This document shows positions 1 to 7,609 of a stretch of DNA of 28,453 bases, in pieces. The position numbers and the translations under genes were made by a program. The notes beneath the pieces were generated by a model. That model did no database searches. It was given only the letters and a program-made list of their open reading frames with translations, and was not told where the DNA came from. This DNA is from an uncultured Mordavella sp. (GTDB lineage Bacteria > Bacillota > Clostridia > Lachnospirales > Lachnospiraceae). The stretch spans positions 1-28,453 of the forward strand of contig CABPCP010000033.1 in NCBI GenBank assembly GCA_902406105.1, in the 5' to 3' direction. Position 1 is the first letter of the stretch; each line of letters opens with the position of its first letter.

Positions 1-1
1 G

Positions 2-1174
2 GAGCTATTTACAAGAGGAAGAATGAATGCCCTGGTAGGAACAAAATCTCTGCTTGGAGAGGGGTGGGATTCTCCCTGCATCAATTCTTTGATCCTTGCT
101 ACTTATGTGGGGTCTTTTATGCTGAGCAATCAGATGCGGGGAAGGGCAATCCGTGTATTCAAAGGAGAACCGGATAAAACCAGCAACATTTGGCATCTCG
201 CGTGCATTCTTCCTCAGAAAAAGGGGAAGGCAAAAGGAAGTGACCTGTCGGGAGATTATGAGACTTTGGTACGGAGATTTGATGCTTTTCTTGGAATATC
301 TTATCAGGAAGCAGTGATCGAGAGCGGGATCGGACGGCTCGGACTAGGTGATAAACTGGATTCCAAGGGAGCGATTGAAAAGGTCAATGGACGGATGCTG
401 AAGCGAGCCCGCGACCGGGATGGCCTTCGCGCGGCTTGGGAACAGTCGCTGAAAGTGATTCATGGTGATATGGCGGTAGAAGAAGTACAGGAGATAGAGA
501 AAGATAAAGCGGAGATTGGTTATCTTTTTGCGAACGCGGTCGCCTGTGAGATCGTTTCTGTGATCGGAACGGTGCTGTTTTTCTGCTGTCGGGTATTTCT
601 TGAGGCAGGGACAAGTGTGCGTTCCGTTCCCGCGGTGCTGGCTGGAGTTGGATTCTTGCTGTGCGCCATTGGAGCGCTGCGGTATGGATACCGGATCGTC
701 AGCCTTATGACGCCTCAGAAGCGGGTAAAGAAAACGGCTGAGGGAATTCTTGCGGCGCTGATCCAGATCGGGAAGATTGAAGATCCGGAACACTGCCGGG
801 TAGCGGTGGAGGAAAGCGATGTGCTGGTGGGAGCCTATTTAAAGGGAGGAAGCACCAGGGATAAGACACTTTTTGCTGCTTGTCTCAGCGAGCTGTGGGG
901 AGTGATCGACAATCCAAGATATCTCTTGATGCGCAAGCGCGGAAAAGAGCGGGCGCAGGAGTCTTACGCAGTGCCGGAGATATTCGGAAAGCACCGGGAG
1001 GAGGCGGATATCTTTGCATCCTGTATGCGAAAGGTATTGGGATCTTATGTGGCGGTATACACTAGAACGCCAGAGGGAAGAAAACTTCTTCTAAAGGCCA
1101 GGACCCGTTCCTTTGTAAATAAGAACGACCAGCTCTTAACGGGTAAGAAACAGGTGAAGGGAAAGTATGAATAA
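2..1174 (+). CDS. C-terminal part of a membrane-anchored superfamily 2 helicase (5' truncated by window)
   Basis: The frame is open from base 2 and reads ELFTRGR before the first Met at 23, so the gene begins upstream of the window. Residues just after that Met carry helicase motif V (GTKSLLGEGWDSP) and motif VI (NQMRGRAIRV), the second RecA-like domain of a DEAD/DEAH or type III restriction-like helicase. About 100 residues later come two hydrophobic stretches, encoded near 527-601 and 623-688, that look like a transmembrane hairpin. They are followed by a roughly 150-residue soluble tail I do not recognise. A helicase with membrane segments behind its motor is unusual. The ATP-binding half lies outside the window, so the full domain order is unknown. 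Helicase assignment is confident; the biological role, possibly defence or DNA handling at the membrane, is inference only. Confidence 0.8.
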   Translation, partial: ELFTRGRMNALVGTKSLLGEGWDSPCINSLILATYVGSFMLSNQMRGRAIRVFKGEPDKTSNIWHLACILPQKKGKAKGSDLSGDYETLVRRFDAFLGISYQEAVIESGIGRLGLGDKLDSKGAIEKVNGRMLKRARDRDGLRAAWEQSLKVIHGDMAVEEVQEIEKDKAEIGYLFANAVACEIVSVIGTVLFFCCRVFLEAGTSVRSVPAVLAGVGFLLCAIGALRYGYRIVSLMTPQKRVKKTAEGILAALIQIGKIEDPEHCRVAVEESDVLVGAYLKGGSTRDKTLFAACLSELWGVIDNPRYLLMRKRGKERAQESYAVPEIFGKHREEADIFASCMRKVLGSYVAVYTRTPEGRKLLLKARTRSFVNKNDQLLTGKKQVKGKYE

Positions 1175-1346
1175 TATGCTGTGGTAAACCCTTGTATTTC
1201 TTTTGCTATCGTGTTATCTTTTTATTATTCTAAATGGCGTCAGTTTCTGCCGCCTATCTATTTTACGGGACTATTTTCCAATGCTCCGCACAAAGGAAGA
1301 AATCCGTGAATTGAAGAAGCGGATGGAACGTTTATCTGCGAGATAG
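1167..1346 (+). pseudogene. Small membrane protein gene interrupted by an in-frame TAA
   Basis: An ATG at 1167 overlaps the stop of the helicase gene (tATGAA) and follows a GAAGGGAAAG ribosome site. The frame reads MNNMLW, meets TAA at 1185-1187, then stays open to TAG at 1344-1346. The second part encodes a hydrophobic stretch (TLVFLLLSCYLFIIL) and then a basic, charged tail (KEEIRELKKRMERLSAR). Taken as one product it would be a 59-residue single-pass membrane protein, coupled to the helicase upstream and ending just before the ribosome site of the next gene. This coupling suggests a once-functional gene with a nonsense mutation. Alternatives are a shorter product from TTG at 1203, which lacks a good ribosome site, or a sequencing error. 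I recognise no family. Confidence 0.45.
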
Positions 1347-1354
1347 GAGGTCTT

Positions 1355-1867
1355 ATGAGGAGTCGAAAGAAGGGAATCATAGGTATCAGTATTTTTCTGT
1401 GTTCATTTCTGGTTTGTGGTCAAGCGGTTTATGCCAACTCTTCCTGGGTATGGCTGACGGAGCAGAGGCCATATGAATTGCTTCCTGTGGCGGCGGCGCT
1501 TACGATCATCATAGAAGTGGTTGTCATTAAAATTTTTTTGAAGATCGAGAATACAAAAAGACTGATCGGACTGGTGGTGATTGGGAATCTGGCCTCTTTT
1601 GCCCTGCCATATCTTATGGAATATTTAGAAATGCGGGCATGGGGATATACAGATTGGGCGGAGATTTTTGATAGAGGACCCTTTTACATAGTGGGAGCTA
1701 TTTATCTTTTACTGACGCTGATTGTTGAGATCCCAATTGTCAGTGTTGGAATGAAGAAAGAAATAGCGGGCAGGAGAAGAGCAATCTTAGTTATTGGGAT
1801 GGCCAATGTGATCACTACAGCTATGGTCGGGATAGCAGAAAGACTTCTTTGTTATGGACAATGGTAG
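1355..1867 (+). CDS. Uncharacterised membrane protein with signal peptide and about four membrane segments
   Basis: This is a 170-residue protein. Residues 1-27 look like a cleaved signal peptide: basic start MRSRKK, hydrophobic core, and an AVYA|N cleavage site. Hydrophobic segments follow near residues 42-62, 69-91, 109-132 and 142-165, with an acidic, aromatic loop between the second and third (MRAWGYTDWAEIFDRG). The AGGAGG ribosome site overlaps the stop region of the small ORF upstream, so the gene probably forms one transcription unit with the helicase. A terminator follows at 1904-1942. I recognise no family and assign no function; a membrane partner of the helicase is possible from position only. 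Confidence 0.7.
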   Translation: MRSRKKGIIGISIFLCSFLVCGQAVYANSSWVWLTEQRPYELLPVAAALTIIIEVVVIKIFLKIENTKRLIGLVVIGNLASFALPYLMEYLEMRAWGYTDWAEIFDRGPFYIVGAIYLLLTLIVEIPIVSVGMKKEIAGRRRAILVIGMANVITTAMVGIAERLLCYGQW

Positions 1868-1903
1868 AATACATATTTTGTGATATCAAGGGAAAGCATG
1901 TAC

Positions 1904-1942
1904 AAAAAAGACAGCACTCAAGAACGAGGGTTGTCTTTTTTT
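1904..1942 (+). terminator. Rho-independent terminator ending the helicase/membrane gene unit
   Basis: The arms AAAAAAGACAGCACTC and GAGGGTTGTCTTTTTT pair with two mismatches around a short AAGAAC loop, and the 3' arm ends in a run of seven T. It sits 37 bases after the stop of the preceding gene and separates that unit from the opine locus promoter. Confidence 0.8.
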
Positions 1943-2050
1943 GGTGTGTGAAAAATTGAGCGGATTAGGATGGAATTGTGCATACTATTCGTGAAAAATA
2001 AGAAAAAAGTTTGTGTTAAATTAATATCAATATAAATAATCAGAAATTAC

Positions 2051-2080
2051 TTGACATATAAATGGTGTTAAGAATATAAT
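2051..2080 (+). promoter_or_regulatory. Consensus sigma-A promoter of the opine dehydrogenase/NhaC operon
   Basis: TTGACA at 2051-2056 and TATAAT at 2075-2080 are both perfect consensus hexamers, separated by 18 bases. Predicted transcription start is near 2087, which leaves a leader of about 80 bases holding two operator-like sites. A promoter this strong implies control by repression. Confidence 0.85.
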
Positions 2081-2092
2081 TATAAAAACAAA

Positions 2093-2134
2093 ATTGTTCA
2101 ACAATATTGTGCTTCGATTAAAAAGGTTGAACAA
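2093..2134 (+). promoter_or_regulatory. Two GntR-type operator sites downstream of the promoter
   Basis: ATTGTTCAACAAT at 2093-2105 is a 13-base palindrome that fits the FadR/FCD-class GntR half-site pattern TNGTNNNACNA exactly. A second, imperfect site, AGGTTGAACAA at 2124-2134, matches all fixed positions but the first. Their centres are 30 bases apart, close to three helical turns, and both lie just past the predicted transcription start. This fits cooperative repression by the GntR protein encoded two genes downstream. The match is read from sequence; binding is inferred. Confidence 0.6.
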
Positions 2135-2169
2135 AAAGAGAACGGATAAAAAGAAAAGGAGGAAAGCGT

Positions 2170-3246
2170 ATGAATATCACAGTATTTGGAAGCGGAAACG
2201 GCGGATGTACGCTGGCGGCGGACTGGGCATTGTCGGGACACAATGTCCGGTTATTTGACTTTGAGAAATTCCCAGATAATATTAACGCGATCAATGAAGC
2301 TGGAGGAATATCTATCTCAGGAAAAGTGGAAGGTTTCGCAAAGCTGGACTATTGTGGATTCGACATCGATCAGGCACTGGAAGACTGCGATATGCTGTTT
2401 GTTGTAGGTCCTGCTTACAGTACACAGCCTTTTGGGGAGGCGTGCAAAGGAAAATTGAAAGAGGGACAGCGGGTGATCATTGTGCCGGGGTCCTGTGGGG
2501 GAGCGCTGATCTTCAAGAGGGCACTGGGGCTAGACTACAACGATGAAAGTGTAATCGTGGGAGAGACACATACACTGCCGTATGCCTGCCGGGTTATGTC
2601 TCCGGGAGTCATCCATGTTTACCATAAGTTGACAGGGTGGGTCTATATTGCGGCCCTTCCATCTAAATATACACAGGAACTATATGAAACCTTCAACCAG
2701 GTAAATCCTTGTGTTCCGGCTAAGAATGTTTTGCAGACAACGCTGACGAATGGGAATCCGGCAATTCATCCAGCGGGTACGCTAATGATGGCAGCTTGGA
2801 TTGAGGCGACAAAGGGAGACTTTTATTTCTACGAGGATGGCATTCAGCCAGGAGTCGGCCGCCTGATCAAAGGCGTAGATGAGGAACGGATGGAGATTGC
2901 GAAAGCAATGGGATTTGATCTGTATCCGGGGCCGGTATTGACAAAGAAACAGGGATATCTGATCGATGATGATTATGAAAACTGCTATAGAAGCGCACCG
3001 GGGTTTAAGGGAGTGCGGGCGCCTCAGAAGCTGGATACCAGATATTTTCATGAAGACGTAGGATTTGGCCTGGTACTTTTTGAAGAACTGGGAGAAAAAT
3101 TTGGGGTAGAGACGCCGGTGATCAGCTCTATTATCACTCTTGCGTCTACGATCATGCAAAGAGACTACCGGGGAGAGAGAATGAGAACGCTGGATAAGTT
3201 GGGGCTGGATAATCTGTCCTGTGAAGAGTTGATTCACCGGTTATAA
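2170..3246 (+). CDS. NAD/NADP octopine/nopaline dehydrogenase family protein
   Basis: This 358-residue protein has a Rossmann N-terminus with GSGNGG at residues 7-12. The C-terminal half carries the family block NGNPAIHPAG, with His200 as the likely catalytic histidine of the octopine dehydrogenase C-terminal domain. Length fits the family. Such enzymes reversibly join or split the secondary amine of opines (an amino acid linked to a 2-oxo acid) using NAD(P)H, in the cytoplasm. The GGAGG ribosome site is well placed. The gene is first in an operon with an NhaC-type carrier, starting 26 bases after its stop, and is driven by a repressor-controlled promoter. That context suggests catabolism of an imported substrate rather than opine synthesis. 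Substrate is unknown; related folds (ketopantoate reductase, glycerol-3-phosphate dehydrogenase) are less likely because of the HPAG block. Confidence 0.88.
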   Translation: MNITVFGSGNGGCTLAADWALSGHNVRLFDFEKFPDNINAINEAGGISISGKVEGFAKLDYCGFDIDQALEDCDMLFVVGPAYSTQPFGEACKGKLKEGQRVIIVPGSCGGALIFKRALGLDYNDESVIVGETHTLPYACRVMSPGVIHVYHKLTGWVYIAALPSKYTQELYETFNQVNPCVPAKNVLQTTLTNGNPAIHPAGTLMMAAWIEATKGDFYFYEDGIQPGVGRLIKGVDEERMEIAKAMGFDLYPGPVLTKKQGYLIDDDYENCYRSAPGFKGVRAPQKLDTRYFHEDVGFGLVLFEELGEKFGVETPVISSIITLASTIMQRDYRGERMRTLDKLGLDNLSCEELIHRL

Positions 3247-3271
3247 GAGAAAGTGGGAAGGGGGAATTTTA

Positions 3272-4684
3272 ATGAAAGAAAAGAAACAATCCAGGAAATT
3301 AACGTTTCCAGAGGCAATTGGGCTTTTGATTGTTTTCGTGCTGATCTTGATCTGGGGATCAATCATCAGCAAGATCCCGACAGGAATATCCATCTGTCTT
3401 TGTTCTTTAGCGGCAGGTCTATATGCCATCATCGTGTTGCATAAGACCTGGGATGAACTGCAGGAAGGAATACTGAAAGTGATCGGTATCGGTATGTCTG
3501 CGACATTAATCCTGTTGATGGTAGGTTTGATTTCTGGTTCCTGGTTGTCTTCAGGAACGACACCGATCTTGATATACTGGGGTCTGAAGCTTCTGAATCC
3601 ATCCGTATATCTTGCGGTTACCTTCTTGATCACGGCTATCGGCGGCATGGCTACCGGATCGGCCTGGGCGATTATGGCAACCTTTGGAGTGGCACTGATG
3701 GGAGTCGCCAACGGACTGGGTATACCAACTCCGATTGCTGGAGCTGTGATCTGCTGCGGATCATATCTGGGGGACAAATGGAGTCCCCTATCTGATGTGA
3801 CCAATTTGGCTTCCGCAGTAACAGACGAGAATTCCTTCCGCCTATTTGGCTGTATGATTCCAACATCTGGAGTCAGCGCAGGGATTGCGTTGGTCATCTA
3901 TGTAATCATGGGATTTATGATGGGCAATTCTGGGACCTTCGATGCATCTTTGACAGGTGATATTATAACAACATTGGAAGGAACCTATAATTTTAATCCA
4001 ATTTTGATTCTTCCGATCATTGTGGTGGTAGTTCTGGCGGCAATGAAGAAACCAATTCTCCCGGCACTGGTGATTGGGGCGGCCATTGGCACAATTTTCG
4101 CTATATTTATCCAGGGAATGAGTGTGACAGATGCGCTGTCTGCTTTGTATAACGGATACTCTGTCTCCACGGGAAATGAAGCTATTGATGATTTGCTTTC
4201 CGGTGGAGGGCTTTCTTACATGATGTCATTGATTCTGATGTTATTCTGCGCTTTTGTGTTTGCGGGTATTATCGAGTCTATGGGAACTTTGGACGCAATC
4301 CTGGAAAAGCTGATCAAAGTGGCGAAAAAAAGAGGTCACCTGGTTCTGGTCAGCATGTTTACCACAATCCTGGGAGTATATTTAACCAGTTCTGTATATG
4401 TGTCCACCATTATGAATGGCCGCATGTATCTTCCAGCCTATGAGAAAGAGGGGATTGACAAGATTGCGTTGGCACGGACACTTTCAGAGTGCGCATCCAA
4501 TTTTGGGGCAATCGTTCCTTGGAGCAACGGCGCTATTATTATGCTGAGTACCTTTGGAGTGGCCTGGTATGAATACGCTCCCTATATGTTCAATCACTGG
4601 CTGGCGTTGATTCTGGTAGCGCTGTGTGGATATACTGGGAAATTTCTGCCGCTGAAGAAGGAACCTCAAAAGGCAGAGGAATAA
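3272..4684 (+). CDS. NhaC-family Na+/H+ antiporter-type transporter
   Basis: This is a 470-residue polytopic membrane protein with about a dozen hydrophobic segments. The family signature GDKWSPLSDVTNLA lies at residues 167-180. A ribosome site (GGAAGGGGG) precedes the ATG at 3272. NhaC relatives include Na+/H+ exchangers but also carriers for organic acids such as malate/lactate (MleN). The position directly behind an opine dehydrogenase and ahead of a GntR regulator argues for uptake or exchange of the opine-like substrate, coupled to Na+ or H+. The family call is firm and the substrate role is inference. A strong inverted repeat follows the stop at 4721-4764. Confidence 0.88.
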   Translation: MKEKKQSRKLTFPEAIGLLIVFVLILIWGSIISKIPTGISICLCSLAAGLYAIIVLHKTWDELQEGILKVIGIGMSATLILLMVGLISGSWLSSGTTPILIYWGLKLLNPSVYLAVTFLITAIGGMATGSAWAIMATFGVALMGVANGLGIPTPIAGAVICCGSYLGDKWSPLSDVTNLASAVTDENSFRLFGCMIPTSGVSAGIALVIYVIMGFMMGNSGTFDASLTGDIITTLEGTYNFNPILILPIIVVVVLAAMKKPILPALVIGAAIGTIFAIFIQGMSVTDALSALYNGYSVSTGNEAIDDLLSGGGLSYMMSLILMLFCAFVFAGIIESMGTLDAILEKLIKVAKKRGHLVLVSMFTTILGVYLTSSVYVSTIMNGRMYLPAYEKEGIDKIALARTLSECASNFGAIVPWSNGAIIMLSTFGVAWYEYAPYMFNHWLALILVALCGYTGKFLPLKKEPQKAEE

Positions 4685-4720
4685 AAAGTAGAATTGCTGA
4701 TATAGAATGAATCCTAATAG

Positions 4721-4764
4721 AAATATGTGCCGGATTTATGCTACAATAAATTCGGCACATATTT
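4721..4764 (+). promoter_or_regulatory. Long stem-loop between transporter and gntR
   Basis: AAATATGTGCCG and CGGCACATATTT form a perfect 12-base stem. It continues inward through one mismatch into ATTTAT/ATAAAT, around a GCTACA loop. No proper T run follows, so it is not a classic terminator on either strand. It could attenuate readthrough into gntR, protect the upstream mRNA end, or be a protein-binding site. Confidence 0.5.
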
Positions 4765-4812
4765 GATAAAATGGTAGATCAAAAAATGTAAGGTCTTGGA
4801 AGAGGGAGTATT

Positions 4813-5541
4813 ATGGCGGTAGAAAGAAAATTATCTGCGGAAAATTTAGCATATGAAAAGATTAAAGATGCATTATGCCAAAGGAAATTTGGCCCAGGGA
4901 CGAAACTTTTGGAACAGTCTTTGAGCACTGCGCTAAAGATGAGCAGGACGCCGATTCGACAGGCTTTAAAGAGGCTTGCTCAAGAGGGATATGTTGAGAT
5001 TGTCCCCAATAGGGGAGCGTTTGTGGCACAGCCTGATATTACAGATATTCGGGAATTATACGATGTACGAATCGAATTGGAGATTTTTGCACTTCGTCTT
5101 GGGATTGAAGCTTTTACGGAAGAGGACTTTCGTTTCTTGGAAGAATTGATCGAGCAGGAATACCGTGCTTTTGAAACTAGGAACTTTTCTGCGTATATGG
5201 AAGCCAATCGATCTTTTCATACGACCATTGTAGATAAAGCGGACAACCATTATCTAAGTGATATTTTTGAGAATATTTACCAGCATATGGATACATTTTT
5301 GACACTATATGATAATTTCTATGTGCAGCTTGGACAGGATATCCGTTCGATTCAGGCGCATCGAGAGATGGTAAAAGCGATTCGGGAAAAGAATCAAGAG
5401 CATTTCGGAGAAATGGTACAGAAACTTTGTAATGATACTTATGAGGAATATAAAAATCGATATGTGCCTTGTGAAAATATTTATGCGATCCTGAGTCTTG
5501 GAGATGAAGCCGAGACTCAGGATGTGCGCTTTACGTTATGA
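4813..5541 (+). CDS. GntR-family transcriptional regulator, FCD subfamily
   Basis: This 242-residue protein has an N-terminal winged helix (residues about 8-75), including RTPIRQALKRLAQEGYVEI and the wing PNRGAF. An all-helical FCD effector domain follows (residues about 82-220), with acidic and His residues (FHTTIVDKADN, HREMV) typical of its metal/ligand pocket. A GAGGGAG ribosome site precedes the ATG. The regulator follows the transporter and most likely controls the promoter at 2051-2080 through the palindromes at 2093-2134, sensing a carboxylate such as an opine or its product. A weak operator-like sequence at 4772-4782 (TGGTAGATCAA) might allow autoregulation. The family is certain; the target and ligand are inferred. 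Confidence 0.9.
   Translation: MAVERKLSAENLAYEKIKDALCQRKFGPGTKLLEQSLSTALKMSRTPIRQALKRLAQEGYVEIVPNRGAFVAQPDITDIRELYDVRIELEIFALRLGIEAFTEEDFRFLEELIEQEYRAFETRNFSAYMEANRSFHTTIVDKADNHYLSDIFENIYQHMDTFLTLYDNFYVQLGQDIRSIQAHREMVKAIREKNQEHFGEMVQKLCNDTYEEYKNRYVPCENIYAILSLGDEAETQDVRFTL
5490..5521. terminator. Stem-loop in the gntR 3' end at the convergent gene junction
   Basis: CCTGAGTCTTGG and CCGAGACTCAGG form a 12-base stem with one G-T wobble around an 8-base loop. It lies inside the last codons of gntR, with the convergent creatininase-family gene ending only 2 bases after the gntR stop. A T-rich stretch (TTATTTTTTATAA) starts about 20 bases downstream on the + strand. The hairpin may therefore terminate or stabilise transcripts arriving from both sides, although neither side has a textbook T tract right after the stem. 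Confidence 0.45.
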
Positions 5542-5543
5542 AC

Positions 5544-6350
5544 TTATTTTTTATAATCAAATTCAAAAGTCACGAATTCGTCAATAAAACGAAGGATATA
5601 GTCTACTACAGCATCACACACTTCTTTTCCAAGCTCGGCTGTGGCGTCGCGGGCGCTCTTTGAATAGTCCACGCCGGCGGCATGGCCGTGCTCGATCAAA
5701 TCTCCGGTTTTAGTGACGTCTCTTGTACGCAGATTCAGATAAACAGCCGCGCCTTCAAATTCACCTCTGTGAAGGTCCAGAAGCTGAATATTTCCGATTT
5801 TCTGATTATCCGGAATGTGTGCCCGTTCCACTTTTACGATATCTGGATTAATGTGCATCATAACAGCGGTTTCTGTAATATCGCCATGTCCGATCAGGCC
5901 CCATTCGGGGTTCAGGTCCCCTGCCACTTCAAACCACTGGATATTCGCCACAGGAATATTTTTTAAACGAAGATATTGTCCTACGTCATAAAGCGCGTTA
6001 TTATTGCCGCCATGTCCATTTAAGAATAAGAAATGGGTAAAGCCATAGGAAACAAGCTGATCGCAGACCTCCTGTATGTAGGCGGCAAGAGTAGTCTGGG
6101 AAACAGCCATGGTTCCTGGGAAGTCGGCATGATAGAGTGCGTGTCCATAAGGAACGACGGGCGCCACAAGTCCTTTGTCTGTTTTTTCACCGACCCTTTT
6201 CGCCAGGTATTCAGCGATGATCCAGTCGGTACCGACTGGAAGCGCAGGGCCGTGCTGCTCAGAGCTTCCGACAGGGATGATCGCCAGTTTCCTTGTCTTC
6301 ATTGCTTCTTGATTTTCTTCCCATGTGTTTTCAAAAATAAAACTGCTCAT
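5544..6350 (-). CDS. Creatininase family amidohydrolase (NGHGGN subgroup)
   Basis: Start chosen at 6350, where AAGGAGGAG lies 8 bases upstream on the minus strand, giving 268 residues. The frame is open to 6467, but the extra 39 residues look non-coding. Metal-site motifs are visible: SSEQHG (Glu31, His33), TDW (Asp42), NGHGGN (His113) and GHGDITET (His155, Glu160). True creatininase has NGHYEN; the NGHGGN form is shared with other amide/formamide hydrolases of the family, so creatinine need not be the substrate. The gene converges on gntR and has its own promoter at 6409-6437. Nearness to the opine dehydrogenase and carrier suggests cleavage of an amide or lactam form of the same nutrient, but no matching GntR operator is seen in its promoter, so the link is tentative. 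Confidence 0.88.
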   Translation of the reverse strand: MSSFIFENTWEENQEAMKTRKLAIIPVGSSEQHGPALPVGTDWIIAEYLAKRVGEKTDKGLVAPVVPYGHALYHADFPGTMAVSQTTLAAYIQEVCDQLVSYGFTHFLFLNGHGGNNNALYDVGQYLRLKNIPVANIQWFEVAGDLNPEWGLIGHGDITETAVMMHINPDIVKVERAHIPDNQKIGNIQLLDLHRGEFEGAAVYLNLRTRDVTKTGDLIEHGHAAGVDYSKSARDATAELGKEVCDAVVDYILRFIDEFVTFEFDYKK

Positions 6351-6408
6351 AAAACAACTCCTCCTTTTTGATTCAGGTTTATCCGCTGCGCGGATACTTC
6401 TATTTTCT

Positions 6409-6437
6409 ATGATAAGTAAAAAGAGAGCATGACGCAA
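6409..6437 (-). promoter_or_regulatory. Promoter of the creatininase-family gene
   Basis: On the minus strand TTGCGT (6437-6432) and TATCAT (6414-6409) are separated by 17 bases. The leader then contains a small hairpin, TATCCGC/GCGGATA, at 6380-6396, just ahead of the AAGGAGGAG ribosome site. Confidence 0.5.
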
Positions 6438-6454
6438 GAGGCGATTCCGTCCAG

Positions 6455-6483
6455 TTGACGCACTCATACCAATTTGTTAGAAT
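6455..6483 (+). promoter_or_regulatory. Promoter of the HTH protein/dgt gene group
   Basis: TTGACG (6455-6460) and TAGAAT (6478-6483) each match five of six consensus bases and are 17 bases apart. The predicted leader is about 90 bases, AT-rich and otherwise featureless. It is back to back with the creatininase-family promoter, so the two genes are divergently transcribed from about 60 bases of DNA. Confidence 0.6.
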
Positions 6484-6581
6484 ATAGGGGAAAAGTTAAG
6501 ATTTATCAAGAAATATATAAGTTTACAAAGACGAAAGATAAATCCTGTGGGGTGGGTATGATAATCGAATAAGGAGGAAAG

Positions 6582-7589
6582 ATGATGCTGGATTTAACGT
6601 TTGGTGAACAGGTCAAGATCGTGTTGAGCCGGAAAAACATGACGATTAAAGAACTTGCGGAAGAAATCGAGAAACGGACCGGAAAGAAAATGTCCCGCCA
6701 GAATCTGACTCAGCGGCTTGGAAGGGACAATTTTCAAGAGCAGGATATGCGTATGATCGCCGGAATTCTGGGGTGTCCTTTCCGTTTGGATATTTTAGAA
6801 GAAGGGGCAGGCGCGGAACGTCAAGAACGTTATGAAGCTGTGGAGGCGCAGGCGGCGGAGGTGCTTGAGGAAGCCCCGGAAGATATGGTCTCGATAGCAG
6901 AAAATCCAGAGGGCCGGGAAGCGGACGAAGAAGACTTTTCGTTGGAGCGAGATATTACGATCGGCGAGCTTGTAGATATCAACCAGGAACTGGATGAGAT
7001 GATCGAGGAGGAACAAGGGGAGATGCCCCTTCAGGGACCTCCGGTAGAAGAACTTCTGGAAGAGATGGAAGAGATCGAACGGGAAGCAAAAGAGCGAAGC
7101 CAAGAGAGGATCAACCGGGAAGAGAGGGCGGAACAGGAACGGCAGGCACGCGGCTGGAAAGCCTATCTGCAGCGCAGAAAGCATAGAGACACTGAGGATT
7201 CGGTGACGGAAGCAGAAGCGGTGAAAGCCGTTGCGGCAGGAGAGTTGGTTTCCTATGACATGGAAGCGGCGGAAGAACCGGCATCAGAGGCAGAACCGGA
7301 GAATATTCAGATGCCAGAGGAATCTGTATCCGAAAGTAATGAGATAGAAGAAGATCTGGTCATGGAAGAGGAAGAAGATCTGGAGCGGGGAGACGTCAAT
7401 CCCTATACGGGGAGAGAATATAAGAGCAACAGTGTACGTATGCATCCCAAACGGATCGGATATGTACAGGTCTATGACCGGGGAGAACATAAATGGACGG
7501 ATATGACAGAGTGGGCGTTCCTTGGATATCAGGAGCGAAAAAAAGCGCTCCTTGGCAAGGATTATGAACCGCCGATCTATCTGGATTAG
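6582..7589 (+). CDS. HTH-domain protein with long acidic linker and conserved C-terminus
   Basis: This 335-residue protein has three parts. Residues about 1-72 look like a helix-turn-helix domain (MTIKELAEEIEKRTG, then MSRQNLTQRLGR, like an XRE-type recognition region). Residues about 75-270 are very rich in Glu with a charged, coiled-coil-like stretch. The last 60 residues are ordered and aromatic (NPYTGREYKSNSVRMHPKRIG, then DRGEHKWTDMTEWAFLGYQ). AAGGAGG precedes the ATG; a second ATG follows immediately. The stop is about 20 bases before dgt, so the two are probably cotranscribed. I know no function for this architecture. It might be a regulator or scaffold, but no ligand or enzyme motif is visible. 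Confidence 0.75.
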   Translation: MMLDLTFGEQVKIVLSRKNMTIKELAEEIEKRTGKKMSRQNLTQRLGRDNFQEQDMRMIAGILGCPFRLDILEEGAGAERQERYEAVEAQAAEVLEEAPEDMVSIAENPEGREADEEDFSLERDITIGELVDINQELDEMIEEEQGEMPLQGPPVEELLEEMEEIEREAKERSQERINREERAEQERQARGWKAYLQRRKHRDTEDSVTEAEAVKAVAAGELVSYDMEAAEEPASEAEPENIQMPEESVSESNEIEEDLVMEEEEDLERGDVNPYTGREYKSNSVRMHPKRIGYVQVYDRGEHKWTDMTEWAFLGYQERKKALLGKDYEPPIYLD

Positions 7590-7609
7590 GAAGAAAAGGT
7601 GTGGGGAAG

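Noticed and set aside
6351..6467. 39-residue N-terminal extension of the creatininase-family protein
   Set aside because: AAGGAGGAG sits directly before the ATG at 6350, and the extension covers the promoter and a leader hairpin.
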